A stretch of 64,000 nucleotides of DNA from Vibrio cincinnatiensis (GTDB taxonomy: Bacteria > Pseudomonadota > Gammaproteobacteria > Enterobacterales > Vibrionaceae). The position numbers and the translations under genes were made by a program. The stretch spans positions 1-64,000 of the forward strand of contig NZ_SGOM01000001.1 of assembly GCF_022113815.1 (NCBI RefSeq), written 5' to 3'. Of the stretch, positions 8,819-19,048 are shown one piece after another. Position 1 is the stretch's first letter; every line of letters starts with the position of its first letter. The notes beneath the pieces are model-generated. The model did no database searches. It saw only the letters and a program-made list of their open reading frames with translations, and was not told the DNA's origin.

Positions 8819-9502
8819 TTATAGATAATCACCATAGTGTTCGGCTGGTTTGAGTTCATCATACAATTCAAGATCTTTCTGTTTTTGTTTTTCTATTTTT
8901 TCTCTCTCTGGCCAACGGCAAACGCTATAAACATTGAAAGATACAACGCCACTTGGAAATCCGGCATGAATAACTTGAAGCATGCTTTCTGAATTGGTTA
9001 ACTCACAATTAAGTTGTGATAGCATTTCTTTGAAGTAATAAACATGTTTTATACCCCTTGAATTTGTATACCATAAATAAGAATCACTAAATTCCGGATA
9101 GTCACTGTCATCAATTACAATCGCTTGCCAGATTATAATAACACCGGCCAAATTGTATGTGGGCGCATTGTTCATTATTATTTCAGGAAAGGAAAAATAA
9201 CCATCTTCATCCGTGGTAGTATAATCATCTTTGTCTTTTTTCATAACATCGATATAATTATATGAACGTTTTACCCTAACGTTTTTGAGGGGCTGATTAT
9301 TATAAGTCAGTTGACCAGATACGGCTGGGAATACTTCTACAGTTCCCTTATTTTCCTTATTAAGTTTTTTAAAAAATCCAAACATACTGGCATCGCTCTC
9401 CTGAACAAAAAAAATCAATAACAGGATGGGCAGTACGTATTTCAGCTTAAAAATAGAAGAGATTGTCATAAACTTGTCCATCTGCTGTTTAGCTTTGAGC
9501 AT
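8819..9502 (-). CDS. Secreted beta-sandwich protein (DUF6795-like), candidate immunity protein
   Basis: 227 aa with a hydrophobic export signal (KYVLPILLLIFFVQESDA, cleavage expected near residue 39) and a following Ig/transthyretin-like segment: VSGQLTYNNQPLKNVRV then TTDEDGYFSFPEI, the pattern of carboxypeptidase-regulatory-like domains. I associate this with DUF6795, found in Vibrio beside lipases, but cannot confirm it here. The C-terminus is charged (KIEKQKQKDLELYDE). Three in-frame ATGs are possible (9502, 9481, 9469); the first has a weak GGAT site. The gene is visibly richer in A+T than its neighbours. It precedes the lipase by 15 bases, which suggests a role in protecting the periplasm from that enzyme. 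Confidence 0.7.
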   Translation of the reverse strand: MLKAKQQMDKFMTISSIFKLKYVLPILLLIFFVQESDASMFGFFKKLNKENKGTVEVFPAVSGQLTYNNQPLKNVRVKRSYNYIDVMKKDKDDYTTTDEDGYFSFPEIIMNNAPTYNLAGVIIIWQAIVIDDSDYPEFSDSYLWYTNSRGIKHVYYFKEMLSQLNCELTNSESMLQVIHAGFPSGVVSFNVYSVCRWPEREKIEKQKQKDLELYDELKPAEHYGDYL

Positions 9503-9797
9503 TCATCCGCTAAGTATTCCAAACCGATGAAAGGTAGAAACGGAGGTATTCTCCACACAATAATTTGGTGTGTAAAATCTCAATAAGAAAGAAAAAGAGA
9601 ATCTTTGAACAGAGATCACTGAAATTTACTCAATAACTCAATGATAGAATCGAGGCTTTGCCGAGTATGAACCTGTTGAAATATATCGTTTATAGCATCA
9701 TGTCCAGTAAAGCAGCATGATGCTATAAACGATTTTTGAATAAAAGATTAGTGTTAATAAAAATAAAAAAGAGTGAAACTGAGCGTTCGTTTGAGTA
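9503..9797. other. A+T-rich gap between lipA and the lipase module
   Basis: No convincing gene is seen. The stretch holds the presumed promoter of the lipase module and a perfect 18-bp inverted repeat (9685-9733), listed separately. Confidence 0.5.
9685..9733. repeat. Perfect 18-bp inverted repeat with 13-base loop
   Basis: Arms ATCGTTTATAGCATCATG (9685-9702) and CATGATGCTATAAACGAT (9716-9733). On the plus strand it is followed by TTTTTG, so it could terminate plus-strand transcription, yet no plus-strand gene ends here. It sits upstream of the lipase module and downstream of the lipA terminator. It may be a small mobile-element remnant, an operator or an orphan terminator. Confidence 0.8.
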
Positions 9798-9829
9798 ATA
9801 AAGTCGCTCCTTCTTTGAAGCGACTTTAT
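9798..9829 (-). terminator. lipA terminator
   Basis: Perfect 11-bp stem ATAAAGTCGCT / AGCGACTTTAT (9798-9808 with 9819-9829), 20 bases after the lipA stop. Confidence 0.7.
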
Positions 9830-9849
9830 CTATTGACTGATTAGGTGAT

Positions 9850-10815
9850 TTATTTAACTTCCATGCCTTTAGCTTGCAAATCAGCATGGTAGGAAGAGCG
9901 TACAAATGGCCCGCAAGCAGCATGGGTAAAGCCAAGCTCAAGGGCGATTTCTTTTAACTCATCAAACTCTTCGGGCGGTACGTAGCGTTCAACGGGTAAA
10001 TGGTGGCGACTGGGTGCTAGATATTGGCCTAGCGTTAACATGGTGACACCGTGTGCGCGCAAGTCTTTGAGTACTTCAATGATCTCTTCTTTGGTTTCCC
10101 CAAGCCCCATCATTAAGCCTGATTTTGTGGGGACTTCAGGGTGCCTTTCTTTAAATTGTTTCAACAGTTCAAGTGACCACTTGTAGTTTGCTCCGGGGCG
10201 AGCTTTACGATACAAACGAGGTGCGGTTTCAAGGTTATGGTTAAAAACATCGGGTGGGTTATCATTGAGTTTATCCAAAGCGATATCCATGCGACCCCGA
10301 AAATCGGGCACTAATGTTTCTATTCGAATGCCGGGGTTGAGTGCTCTGATCTCCCGGTTACAATCGGCAAAATGTTGGGCTCCTCCATCACGTAAATCAT
10401 CACGATCAACCGAGGTGATTACCACATATTTGAGTTTCATATCATGGATGGTTTGGGCCAGTTTTTGGGGTTCTTCGCTATCGGGTGCGATAGGGCGGCC
10501 ATGGGCAACATCGCAGAAGGGGCAACGACGAGTACAAATCGCGCCAAGAATCATAAAGGTGGCTGTGCCGTGATTGAAGCATTCTGCGAGGTTTGGGCAA
10601 GAAGCTTCTTCACACACTGAGTGGAGATTATTTTTACGCATTGCAGCCTTTATATCTTGAATACGCTGACTGTCAGCGGGTAATTTTATCTTCATCCACG
10701 CGGGTTTACGTAAGACTTCTTGCTGTTCTGTTGGCATTGTCTTAACCGGAATTAAGGCCATTTTATCGGCGTCACGATATTTAACGCCTTTTTCCATTTG
10801 AATTGGTTTGCTCAT
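9850..10815 (-). CDS. lipA: Lipoyl synthase
   Basis: Radical SAM enzyme that inserts two sulfur atoms into the octanoyl group on lipoyl domains of pyruvate and 2-oxoglutarate dehydrogenases and the glycine cleavage system. 321 aa, normal length. Both iron-sulfur clusters are visible: the auxiliary motif in [14 protein letters not shown] and the SAM motif CTRRCPFCD. The C-terminal RSSYHAD serine region typical of the family is intact. Its start overlaps the lipB stop by four bases (ATGA), so the two steps of lipoate assembly are translationally coupled. Confidence 0.98.
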   Translation of the reverse strand: MSKPIQMEKGVKYRDADKMALIPVKTMPTEQQEVLRKPAWMKIKLPADSQRIQDIKAAMRKNNLHSVCEEASCPNLAECFNHGTATFMILGAICTRRCPFCDVAHGRPIAPDSEEPQKLAQTIHDMKLKYVVITSVDRDDLRDGGAQHFADCNREIRALNPGIRIETLVPDFRGRMDIALDKLNDNPPDVFNHNLETAPRLYRKARPGANYKWSLELLKQFKERHPEVPTKSGLMMGLGETKEEIIEVLKDLRAHGVTMLTLGQYLAPSRHHLPVERYVPPEEFDELKEIALELGFTHAACGPFVRSSYHADLQAKGMEVK

Positions 10816-11480
10816 GCTGTTTTACCTGTTAAAGGTGCTTCTGTGCTGAATTCGACTTGTTGATAACCGAATAAACGGACAAGCTCTTGGATCATCTTTT
10901 GTTCAACATCTTCAAGGCGATGAGGGCCTCCTAAGTCGGAAACTTGAGTCATTTCCATCCCTTGATAACCACAAGGATTAATGCGGAGGAAAGGGGAGAG
11001 GTCCATATTGACATTAAGGGCCAAACCATGAAATGAACAGCCTCGACGAATACGTAAACCGAGAGAACAGATTTTTTTCTCTGCTACATAAACTCCAGGT
11101 GCATCTGGTCGAGCAGTGGAGTGAATATGATAGGCCTTTAGTGTATCGATGATTAACTGTTCAATATGGCTGACCAGATCTCGCACGCCTAGATTTTTGC
11201 GTCTTAGATTGATAAGGATATATGCCACGAGTTGGCCGGGCCCATGATAGGTGACTTGGCCTCCGCGATCACTTTGTACAATAGGAATATCACCAGGATT
11301 GAGAAGGTGCTCAGGTTTTCCTGCTTGGCCTTGAGTAAACACGGGGTTATGTTCAACGAACCAAATTTCATCACTGGTCGTTTCGTCTCGTTGATTGGTG
11401 AAATGGTGCATCGCTTGCCAAACAGGTAAGTAATCTTGTCGACCTAATTGTCTGATAACAAGCTGAGTGTCCATAGTCAT
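10812..11480 (-). CDS. lipB: Octanoyl-[acyl-carrier-protein]:protein N-octanoyltransferase
   Basis: Moves the octanoyl group from acyl carrier protein to lipoyl domains, the step before LipA. 222 aa. The motifs [16 protein letters not shown] and the catalytic cysteine in [13 protein letters not shown] are present, and the lysine in the [14 protein letters not shown] region is replaced as is common in the family. ATG at 11480 or the second ATG at 11474 could start it; neither has a strong ribosome site. Overlaps lipA by four bases. Confidence 0.96.
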   Translation of the reverse strand: MTMDTQLVIRQLGRQDYLPVWQAMHHFTNQRDETTSDEIWFVEHNPVFTQGQAGKPEHLLNPGDIPIVQSDRGGQVTYHGPGQLVAYILINLRRKNLGVRDLVSHIEQLIIDTLKAYHIHSTARPDAPGVYVAEKKICSLGLRIRRGCSFHGLALNVNMDLSPFLRINPCGYQGMEMTQVSDLGGPHRLEDVEQKMIQELVRLFGYQQVEFSTEAPLTGKTA

Positions 11481-11605
11481 TGCCCATTCGTGATATATAA
11501 AGTTTTTCGATTATAAACGTCTTAGGCTATTTGAACTACTCATGCGCTGGGCTTTTTTAACCACAATTTTTATACATTTATTTTAACTTTCTGATAAATA
11601 AATAA

Positions 11606-11626
11606 AAAGCAGCCTACGGCTGCTTT
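11606..11626 (-). terminator. ybeD terminator
   Basis: Nine-bp stem AAAGCAGCC / GGCTGCTTT with a three-base loop. On the minus strand it is followed by TTTTTATTTA, a good intrinsic terminator just after ybeD. Confidence 0.85.
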
Positions 11627-11669
11627 AAAAAATAATTGATTTTATCTAAAAATAATTGATGGCGATCTT

Positions 11670-11948
11670 TTACAGTACCATACGCACGATCTCAATATCG
11701 CCTAACTCTTGATAGAGTGTCTCGACCTGCTCGATAGAGGTGGCGGTAATGGTGATAGAAACCGAATGATAATTTCCTTTGCCACTGGGTTTGATTCGAG
11801 GGCTGTAATCACCTGGAGCATGGCGTTGAATCACTTCCAAGACAAGCTCTGGTAGCTCAGGTTTCGCATGACCCATTACTTTATATGTAAAGGAGCAAGG
11901 GAACTCTAGCAGATCTTTCAGTTTTGCATCAGAGTTTATTGTCATCAT
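11670..11948 (-). CDS. ybeD: DUF493 family protein YbeD
   Basis: Small ACT-like cytoplasmic protein, 92 aa. It matches the conserved core of the UPF0250/YbeD family: [39 protein letters not shown] and the C-terminal IVRMVL. It is usually found between dacA and lipB, as here, which gave rise to the suggestion of a link with lipoate metabolism; the biochemical role is not known. Two consecutive ATG codons are available; a GGAG site precedes the first. Confidence 0.95.
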   Translation of the reverse strand: MMTINSDAKLKDLLEFPCSFTYKVMGHAKPELPELVLEVIQRHAPGDYSPRIKPSGKGNYHSVSITITATSIEQVETLYQELGDIEIVRMVL

Positions 11949-12085
11949 AGTGGAGACTCCAAGTTTGGCATCAAATTAAGCGGTGGCGAATAGTAGCGTT
12001 AATCAAAAAAGAACTCAAGTTGCCCAAACAAGACGAATGGACGCCAGCTAACTCAAGCGCCGTCCATTCCTCATTCATGTCGAAA

Positions 12086-13252
12086 CTAAAAGAGTCCTTT
12101 GAACAATAATACGATGTAGTCCCAAAGACGGCTAAACAAGCCTCCTTCTTTGACATCTTCTAATGCCATTAATGGGTATTGAGCGACATCATTACCTTGT
12201 AATTGGTAGTAAAGCGTACCTACGACATCACCTTTATTAATGGGGGCTTTTAGCTCTTTTTCAAGGACAAAGCTAGCGGTTAAATCTTTTGCTTGTCCAC
12301 GAGGAAGGGTGACATACGTATCTTCGTTTACACCCAGTGATACCGTGGATTTGTCACCCATCCAGATGGTTTCGTTAACAAAAGTTTCACCTGCTTTATG
12401 TGGAGCAACGGTTTCAAAGAAACGGAAACCATAACTCAGTAACTTCTTACTTTCTGATTTACGAGCGTTGATGTCTTTAGTGCCCATAACAACAGCAATT
12501 AAACGCATTTTTCCTTCCGTTGCTGAGCTCACTAAGCTGTATCCTGCATTTGAAGTATGACCCGTTTTAATGCCATCAACATTCATGCTTTTATCCCACA
12601 ACAAACCGTTGCGGTTGTACTGAGTTATGCCATTGTAGGTAAATTTCTGCTCGGAATAGAGCGCGTACTCATCAGGCACGTCTCGAATTAGGGCTTGGCC
12701 TAATAACGCCATATCATAAGGTGTTGAATAGAGGTTATCGTTATCTAATCCATGAACATTAGCAAAATGAGTGTTACCCATGCTCAGTGAGGTAGCCCAA
12801 GCATTCATTAAATCAACAAAGGCATCTTCTGAACCAGCAATGTGTTCGGCCATAGCGACACAAGCATCATTACCCGATTGGATAATAATCCCTTTGTTCA
12901 GATCACTAACCTTAACCGTTGTGCCAACTTCAATGAACATTTTGGATGAATCTGGATAGTTTTTTGCCCAAGCATTACGGCTAATCACAACATCATCATT
13001 CAGTGAAATATTGCCTCGCTTCAGCTCTTGTCCAATAACATAACTGGTCATCATTTTGGTTAAGCTTGCGGGAGATAACTTAGTATTCATCTCTTTTTCT
13101 GCCAGTACTTTTCCTGAATGGTAATCCATCAGAACATAGCCTTTAGCTGCAATTTGTGGAGCATCAGGAATAACGACCGGTGAGGCAAAAACGGAGGTTG
13201 CAGAAAGCGCAATGGAAGACGCTAAAATAATGTGTAAAGTATTTTTTTTCAT
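12086..13252 (-). CDS. dacA: D-alanyl-D-alanine carboxypeptidase (PBP5)
   Basis: Low-molecular-weight penicillin-binding protein that trims the terminal D-Ala from peptidoglycan pentapeptides. 388 aa with signal peptide (cleavage near VFA-SPVV). Active-site motifs are SLTK (in SPASLTKMM), SGND and KTGH. A C-terminal beta domain and an amphipathic end (FSRLWDYIVLLFKGLF) match the membrane anchor of PBP5. It heads the dacA-rlpA-rodA-mrdA elongation and wall cluster, all on the minus strand. Confidence 0.97.
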   Translation of the reverse strand: MKKNTLHIILASSIALSATSVFASPVVIPDAPQIAAKGYVLMDYHSGKVLAEKEMNTKLSPASLTKMMTSYVIGQELKRGNISLNDDVVISRNAWAKNYPDSSKMFIEVGTTVKVSDLNKGIIIQSGNDACVAMAEHIAGSEDAFVDLMNAWATSLSMGNTHFANVHGLDNDNLYSTPYDMALLGQALIRDVPDEYALYSEQKFTYNGITQYNRNGLLWDKSMNVDGIKTGHTSNAGYSLVSSATEGKMRLIAVVMGTKDINARKSESKKLLSYGFRFFETVAPHKAGETFVNETIWMGDKSTVSLGVNEDTYVTLPRGQAKDLTASFVLEKELKAPINKGDVVGTLYYQLQGNDVAQYPLMALEDVKEGGLFSRLWDYIVLLFKGLF

Positions 13253-13350
13253 AGTGAATGCAAAACTGATTGGTTAGTTGTTCAGTATCCTAACAGAAAC
13301 CGCCATGCAAATCAGGCCTGAGTGGCCATGATCTGCGTGTTTTACGGTGA

Positions 13351-14142
13351 CTATTTAGCGAGATTTTTTCGAATAAAGGCGGTTTGATAACCGAGCGATT
13401 TTACTCGTTCTAAGGTTTCTTGCGTCAAGGCATAGTCAGTAAACGGGCCTAAAAATATTCGGTAGTGTTGATTTTCACTCTCCACAAAACTTGGCACCGT
13501 CAAGCTTTGACCTATTTCTTCCGCTAAAGTTCGCACTCTTTGCTCATGTTGAGAAGCGGCAACTTGAATAATGTACTGAGTTTGCTGAGACTTTAGTGGT
13601 GCTAAAGTGGGTTTTTGCGTATTGACAACGGCAATTTCTACATTAGCGGTTCCGGTTTGTAACACTCCTAATTTATAGGCTGCTGCGTAGCTTAAATCAA
13701 TGATACGCCCTTCATGGAAGGGGCCGCGGTCATTGACTCGAACGATGGTACTTTTGCCATTATCTAAGTTCGTGACTTTGACATAAGAAGGCAGTGGGAG
13801 TGTTTTATGCGCAGCACTCATGGAGTACATGTCATAAATTTCACCGTTGGAGGTTAAATGTCCATGAAATTTTTTACCATACCAAGAAGCTTGTCCTTTT
13901 TCGGTAAACCCTTGAGTGTCATGAATAATTTGATAATTGTTACCTCGTAATGTGTAATCACGATTCCCACCTAAACTGTAAGGTTCATATTGTGGTGTTG
14001 CATCTTCAATATGTTCTACCGAAAGTGGCGTATTCGGGGCGATATCATCATTGATGGAATAACGCCCGCTTGGTTGATTATTACTACAACCGGCAAGGAA
14101 GGCGAGTGTGCCTATAGTTAAAAAAAGAGTGAGTGACTTCAT
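13351..14142 (-). CDS. rlpA: Septal-ring lytic transglycosylase RlpA
   Basis: Outer-membrane lipoprotein that cleaves glycan strands lacking stem peptides, at the septum. 263 aa. The lipobox LAGC gives lipid Cys19. The double-psi beta-barrel domain has GQASWYGKKFHGHLTSNGEIYDM, HKTLPLPSYVKVTNL and VRVNDRGPFHEGRIIDLS, including the catalytic Asp. A SPOR domain (QYIIQVAASQ to the C-terminus) targets denuded peptidoglycan. It starts five bases after the rodA stop. Confidence 0.97.
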   Translation of the reverse strand: MKSLTLFLTIGTLAFLAGCSNNQPSGRYSINDDIAPNTPLSVEHIEDATPQYEPYSLGGNRDYTLRGNNYQIIHDTQGFTEKGQASWYGKKFHGHLTSNGEIYDMYSMSAAHKTLPLPSYVKVTNLDNGKSTIVRVNDRGPFHEGRIIDLSYAAAYKLGVLQTGTANVEIAVVNTQKPTLAPLKSQQTQYIIQVAASQHEQRVRTLAEEIGQSLTVPSFVESENQHYRIFLGPFTDYALTQETLERVKSLGYQTAFIRKNLAK

Positions 14143-14147
14143 TAGAA

Positions 14148-15269
14148 TTAATTTGCCTTCGAAAATGCTTTTCGGTGGGTATGGATAGACATCAAAATAC
14201 CGAATCCGGCCATCAGTGTCACCATTGATGTACCGCCATAACTGATTAAAGGGAGAGGAACGCCAACCACAGGTAAGATCCCGCTGACCATGCCAATATT
14301 GACAAATACATAAACAAAGAAGCTCAGAACGATACTTCCTGCCATCATTCGCCCAAAAGCGGTTTGTGCGTTACTGGCAAGGTACAAGCCTCGGCCAATG
14401 ATAAATAAATAGACAGAGAGCAGTGCCAAAATTCCGATCATTCCCCACTCTTCAGCAATTACGGCGAAAATAAAGTCGGTATGACGTTCAGGTAAGAATT
14501 CAAGGTTTGATTGAGTACCATGTAGCCAACCTTTGCCCGAAATCCCCCCAGAGCCAATTGCAATTTTACTTTGGATAATATGATAGCCAGCACCCAGTGG
14601 ATCGGATTCAGGGTCAAATAACGTTCGGACTCGGGTTTTTTGGTATTCATGCATAAAGAAAAACCACAATACCGGAACAAATGCGCCAACCCCAACGGCG
14701 GCAGCGGCAATGATTTTCCAACTGATTCCGGCTAAGAAAATGACAAAAATGCCAGAGGCGGCAATTAAAATGGAGGTACCTAAGTCGGGTTGTTTAGCAA
14801 TTAAAATGGTGGGGAAAAATACCATGAATAAGGAGGTAGTTAAGGTCCTCAAATCTGCAGGAATCGGACGGTTACCTATATAGCGAGCTACCATCAGTGG
14901 AACGGCTAATTTAAGCAGTTCAGAAGGCTGAAAGCGTACAAAACCAAAGTTTAGCCAACGTTGTGCCCCTTTGGAGGTTTCACCAAAAAATAGCACACCG
15001 AGTAGCAAGAGAGCTCCGCAGAAAAAAAGAAACGGAGCCAGCCGTTCATAGCTACGAGGAGAGAGCTGGGCAAGGCCAAACATTACCAATAGTGCCATCA
15101 CCATACGCATGGCTTGGCGATCCATCATCTCTAGGCTTTGGCCACTAGCGCTGTACATGACGACAAGGCCAAATAACATCAAAACTAATAAGCCAAGCAA
15201 GAGCGGGAGATCGATATGCAAACGTTCAAAAAAAGCACGATTTCGTCCTGTGGCAGGATCCATCTTCAT
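14148..15269 (-). CDS. rodA: Rod-shape peptidoglycan polymerase RodA
   Basis: SEDS-family glycosyltransferase that polymerises lipid II in the elongasome together with PBP2. 373 aa and about ten membrane helices. The signatures [28 protein letters not shown], the KQPDLGTS motif with the functional Asp, and the C-terminal [16 protein letters not shown] are all intact. The start codon overlaps the mrdA stop by four bases, so the enzyme and its partner transpeptidase are made together. Confidence 0.97.
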   Translation of the reverse strand: MKMDPATGRNRAFFERLHIDLPLLLGLLVLMLFGLVVMYSASGQSLEMMDRQAMRMVMALLVMFGLAQLSPRSYERLAPFLFFCGALLLLGVLFFGETSKGAQRWLNFGFVRFQPSELLKLAVPLMVARYIGNRPIPADLRTLTTSLFMVFFPTILIAKQPDLGTSILIAASGIFVIFLAGISWKIIAAAAVGVGAFVPVLWFFFMHEYQKTRVRTLFDPESDPLGAGYHIIQSKIAIGSGGISGKGWLHGTQSNLEFLPERHTDFIFAVIAEEWGMIGILALLSVYLFIIGRGLYLASNAQTAFGRMMAGSIVLSFFVYVFVNIGMVSGILPVVGVPLPLISYGGTSMVTLMAGFGILMSIHTHRKAFSKAN

Positions 15270-17152
15270 TTTGCGTTACCCTCGTGTTCGGCTAATATGA
15301 CATGGTCAAAAATTCGTCTAACAGGTGGTGCACCATTGGTTGATCCACCTCCCGCATTTTCCAGCACAATAGTAACCACCAATTCTGGGTTATCGGTTGG
15401 AGCGAAGCCTGTAAATAATGCATGGTCGCGCAGATGTTCCGACAACTCCTCTGCATTGTATTCTTGTCCCTCTGCTAAACCAAAGACTTGAGCTGTCCCT
15501 GATTTTCCGGCACTTTTGTATTTTAACCCTTGGAAGGCTCGACGGGCGGTTCCGCGTTTTCCATGGTTAACTAAATACATCCCTTCGATCGCCATGTTCC
15601 AGTATTTTTCAGAGACTTCATTAATCGGTGGGTAAGTGACATACTCCGATTCTTGTTGAGTAGAAAATGGATCACCGTTATTGATGGTGGACCGCAGCAG
15701 ATGAGGCGCAATCACTTTACCTTTATTGGCCAATACGGAAGTTGCTTTAGCGAGTTGCATCGGGGTTGCAGTCCAATAACCTTGTCCAATACCGACAGGA
15801 ATGGTATCACCTTGATACCAAGGCGTTCTATGGCGAGCCATTTTCCACTCACGAGTTGGCATGTTGGCTTTGCTTTCTTCGTAAATATCAATTCCTGTGT
15901 AATCGCCAAAACCAAAGCGCATCATCCAGTGCGATAAACTATCAATCCCCATATCGTAGGCAATTTGATAGAAAAAGGTATCGACAGACTCTTCCAAGGC
16001 TTTGATGATATCCACTCGGCCATGGCCCCAACGTAACCAGTCTCGAAATGGCCGTGTATTGGAGTTGGGGATGCGCCAGTATCCTGGATCATTACGCGTG
16101 GTGTTTGGTGTAATAATTTTATCGTGTAAAGCAGCGACAGCAATAAAGGGTTTGACCGTTGAACCCGGGGGATAAATACCGATGGTTGCTCGGTTGACGA
16201 GTGGGCGATTAATGTCATTTAGCAAGCGGCTGTAATCTTGAGAGGAGATACCGTGTACAAAAGCATTGGGATCATAACTTGGGCTAGAGACCATTGCTAA
16301 GACACCGTTATCTTTAGGATCAAGCACGATAGCTGAGCCTCGTCGCCCATCTAACAGTTTATGTACGAATAGCTGTAATTTGATATCAAGGTTAAGAACA
16401 ATGTCTTTGCCCGGCGTGGGGGGGACATATTTTAGTGTTCGGATTACTCGACCACGGCTATTCACCTCAACTTCTTGATAGCCAGCCATTCCATGCAGTA
16501 AATCTTCGTAATAACGTTCAATACCAAGCTTACCAATGTCTCGGGTCGCCTGATAATTGGCCGCTTTATCTTCCCGTTCCAACCTTTCTAAGTCTCGGTC
16601 ATTGATGCGTGATACATAACCAATGACATGAGTGAGTACATCTCCGTATGGGTAGAAGCGCTTGAGGTTAGCGCTTACGGATACTCCGGGAAACTTATGC
16701 TGTTGAACGGAAAACTTAGCCACTTCTTCTTGCGTTAATTGGGTTAGAAGAGGAATGGCATTAAATCGGCGTGTGCGTTTGCGATCTTTTTCAAAAGCGG
16801 CGATCCGATCTTCCGGGATGGTAAGAATGTCTTGTAAGCGAGCCAGTGTATCCTCCATGTCTTTGACTTGTTCTGGAATTATTTCCAAGTTAAAAACAGG
16901 GCGGTTTTCTGCGAGTAAGTTACCATTGCGGTCATAAATCAAACCGCGGTTTGGGGCAATGGGTACCACTTTAATACGGTTATCATTAGAGCGTGTTTTA
17001 TAGTCTTGATATTGCTTAACCTGAATGTTGTACAGGTTGGTGATCAAGATCCCGATGGCGATCATAATGCCGATAAAAGCGACGATCGCTCGATGACGGA
17101 ATAATCGAGCTTCAGCTTGATAATCTCTAATGGGGCTGCGCTTACGTCTCAT
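15266..17152 (-). CDS. mrdA: Penicillin-binding protein 2, elongation transpeptidase
   Basis: Class B PBP of the elongasome, cross-linking strands made by RodA. 628 aa from the ATG at 17152; an in-frame TTG just before is less likely. One N-terminal membrane helix (about residues 24-46) precedes the pedestal domain, with [17 protein letters not shown]. The transpeptidase domain holds [14 protein letters not shown] and KSGTAQVFG. It lies six bases after rlmH and overlaps rodA. Confidence 0.97.
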   Translation of the reverse strand: MRRKRSPIRDYQAEARLFRHRAIVAFIGIMIAIGILITNLYNIQVKQYQDYKTRSNDNRIKVVPIAPNRGLIYDRNGNLLAENRPVFNLEIIPEQVKDMEDTLARLQDILTIPEDRIAAFEKDRKRTRRFNAIPLLTQLTQEEVAKFSVQQHKFPGVSVSANLKRFYPYGDVLTHVIGYVSRINDRDLERLEREDKAANYQATRDIGKLGIERYYEDLLHGMAGYQEVEVNSRGRVIRTLKYVPPTPGKDIVLNLDIKLQLFVHKLLDGRRGSAIVLDPKDNGVLAMVSSPSYDPNAFVHGISSQDYSRLLNDINRPLVNRATIGIYPPGSTVKPFIAVAALHDKIITPNTTRNDPGYWRIPNSNTRPFRDWLRWGHGRVDIIKALEESVDTFFYQIAYDMGIDSLSHWMMRFGFGDYTGIDIYEESKANMPTREWKMARHRTPWYQGDTIPVGIGQGYWTATPMQLAKATSVLANKGKVIAPHLLRSTINNGDPFSTQQESEYVTYPPINEVSEKYWNMAIEGMYLVNHGKRGTARRAFQGLKYKSAGKSGTAQVFGLAEGQEYNAEELSEHLRDHALFTGFAPTDNPELVVTIVLENAGGGSTNGAPPVRRIFDHVILAEHEGNAK

Positions 17153-17158
17153 CAATCT

Positions 17159-17629
17159 TTACTCTCGGTGGTAAGGATGATTCGCGGTGATACTCCATGC
17201 CCGATAAAGGCTTTCGGCCATCACAACCCGAACTAGCGGATGAGGTAAGGTTAATGGGGAAAGTGACCAGCTTTGATCCGCTGCCGCTTTACAGGCGGGG
17301 GCTAAACCTTCGGGCCCGCCAATAAGAATGGAAACATCGCGCCCATCTAATTTCCAGCTTTCGAGTTGTTCGGCTAACTGTTCGGTATCCCAACGTTTAC
17401 CGGGAATATCTAGGGTGATAATTCGGTTACCTTTAGGAACGGCGGCTAACATTGCTTCTCCTTCTTTTTGTAAGATACGAGCAATATCAGCATTTTTTCC
17501 TCGTTTACCCGCGGAAATTTCTATTAATTCTAGCGGCATATCATGAGGAAAACGACGGCGATATTCTTGAAATCCTTCCTCAACCCATTTGGGCATTTTT
17601 GTACCGACCGCAATTAATTGAAGTTTCAC
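17159..17629 (-). CDS. rlmH: 23S rRNA (pseudouridine1915-N3)-methyltransferase
   Basis: SPOUT methyltransferase that modifies pseudouridine 1915 of 23S rRNA in the 70S ribosome. The start is a GTG at 17629, giving [16 protein letters not shown], which matches the family N-terminus. It has a GGGG ribosome site inside the end of rsfS. A TTG four codons upstream is possible but unnecessary. The C-terminus has the SAM-binding [12 protein letters not shown] and the [26 protein letters not shown] ending (cut here in two: [20 protein letters not shown]). 156 aa, normal. Confidence 0.96.
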   Translation of the reverse strand: MKLQLIAVGTKMPKWVEEGFQEYRRRFPHDMPLELIEISAGKRGKNADIARILQKEGEAMLAAVPKGNRIITLDIPGKRWDTEQLAEQLESWKLDGRDVSILIGGPEGLAPACKAAADQSWSLSPLTLPHPLVRVVMAESLYRAWSITANHPYHRE

Positions 17630-17631
17630 TA

Positions 17632-17949
17632 TTAACCCCAAAGTTTTTCTAGTTGGTATAAAGCACGAGGTTCTTCTTGCATAACATGTAACATGGTTGA
17701 ACCCATGTCAAGGACGACCCATTCACCTTCATTTTCTCCGTCCATACCCAGTGGTTCTACGCCGATTTTTTTGACTTCACTAGCCACGTGATCAGCAATT
17801 GAGGCGACGTGACGTTTTGAGGTTCCAGTACAAATAATCATGTAATCGGTAATGCTCGATTTACCTTGTACATCGAGAGTAATAATATCAACAGCCTTCA
17901 TATCGTCAGCTTTATCAGCAAGAAAATGGGTTAATTCTTCGCGTAACAA
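17632..17949 (-). CDS. rsfS: Ribosomal silencing factor RsfS
   Basis: Binds L14 of the 50S subunit and blocks joining with 30S under starvation. 105 aa with the family core [18 protein letters not shown] and [17 protein letters not shown]. The start is a TTG at 17949 preceded by GAGGA at good spacing; no ATG fits the conserved N-terminus. rlmH begins two bases after its stop. In many relatives nadD lies just upstream; here holA does. Confidence 0.95.
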   Translation of the reverse strand: MLREELTHFLADKADDMKAVDIITLDVQGKSSITDYMIICTGTSKRHVASIADHVASEVKKIGVEPLGMDGENEGEWVVLDMGSTMLHVMQEEPRALYQLEKLWG

Positions 17950-18010
17950 GGGAGTATCCTCTGAATCTTGATCATTGGGTGATTAAAAAGCGCAGCAGTA
18001 TACCACGGTT

Positions 18011-19036
18011 TTAGTTCGGTAAAGGTAAGTTTGCTTCGGGTAAACAGAATACTAAACTGAGTTGTTGCAATAATGGCCAAATAGGTTGGCTGTACTGAGT
18101 TTTTGCTCGTTGCTCTGTTTGTGCCAGTAATTGCAGCATATGCCGTAAGTGATGAATGGACAAACGTTGTAACGCTGCAGAATAGAGGGGGCGTTTATTT
18201 TGCCATACTCGATATTGTTCAAAAACTCGATTCATAGGCTGTGTGTTCATTGTTTGACGCATATGCAGCAATTGAAATAATTCTTTTTGAATGGTTCGAA
18301 TTAAAATAATGGCTTCAACATCTTCGGATGCTAATTGGCGAAGAATTCGCTGAGCTCGATTTGCCTTCCCTTCTAATAAGGCATCAACCCAGTGGAAGGC
18401 GGTAAAATGATTATGTCGACTGAGCGATTCCTCTAAGCGAACTAAGGTTAAGCGACCATCAGGGTAGAGTAGCGTCAGCTTTTCTAAACTTTGTGCTAAG
18501 GCAAATAGGTTTCCTTCATGCCACTGTGCCAGCATCTGTATCGCTTCTGCATCCGGCTGTAATCCCAAAGTTTTACAGCGAGCCATCACAAACTGAGGTA
18601 AGCGAGATAAGTCAGGTGTTAGGCAGTTGACCCAACAACCTTGGCTACTAAGGGTTTTAAACCAACTGCTACTTTCTTGAGCTTTAGTCAGTTTATTGCC
18701 GACAATCACTAATAGCACATCTTGATTGAGGCTTTGTGCCAATGTGCTGAGTGTTTTTCCCATTGCAGCATTGATACCACTGTCAGGAATATCAATTTCA
18801 ATCAATTGTCGGCTGGAGAAAAGGCTCATCGATTGGCAGCGATCGTAGACTTCATTCCAATCAAGGCTACTGTCTGCAGTAAATTGGTGTTTTTCTTCAA
18901 ACCCTTGTTCCTTAGCTTTCTGTTCAATCGCTATCCGTGATTCTTGAAGAAGCAAGGGCTCATTACCGAGCACCAAGTAGAGTGGGGCTAGGTTACGGCT
19001 TAAGGTTTCGGGGAGTTTATCTGCGAACACTCTCAT
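18011..19036 (-). CDS. holA: DNA polymerase III subunit delta
   Basis: Clamp-loader subunit that opens the beta clamp during replication. 341 aa. The N-terminal region YLVLGNEPLLLQES, the ENQLTK-like VIVGNKLTKAQESS and the C-terminal helical collar are typical of HolA. The gene starts 12 bases after lptE and ends 61 bases before rsfS, with no nadD between. Confidence 0.95.
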   Translation of the reverse strand: MRVFADKLPETLSRNLAPLYLVLGNEPLLLQESRIAIEQKAKEQGFEEKHQFTADSSLDWNEVYDRCQSMSLFSSRQLIEIDIPDSGINAAMGKTLSTLAQSLNQDVLLVIVGNKLTKAQESSSWFKTLSSQGCWVNCLTPDLSRLPQFVMARCKTLGLQPDAEAIQMLAQWHEGNLFALAQSLEKLTLLYPDGRLTLVRLEESLSRHNHFTAFHWVDALLEGKANRAQRILRQLASEDVEAIILIRTIQKELFQLLHMRQTMNTQPMNRVFEQYRVWQNKRPLYSAALQRLSIHHLRHMLQLLAQTEQRAKTQYSQPIWPLLQQLSLVFCLPEANLPLPN

Positions 19037-19048
19037 GCTAACACTCGA

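Noticed and set aside
12035..12069. GAATGGACG/CGTCCATTC stem after dacA as a terminator
   Set aside because: Loop of 17 bases and only a weak T-run; too uncertain to list.
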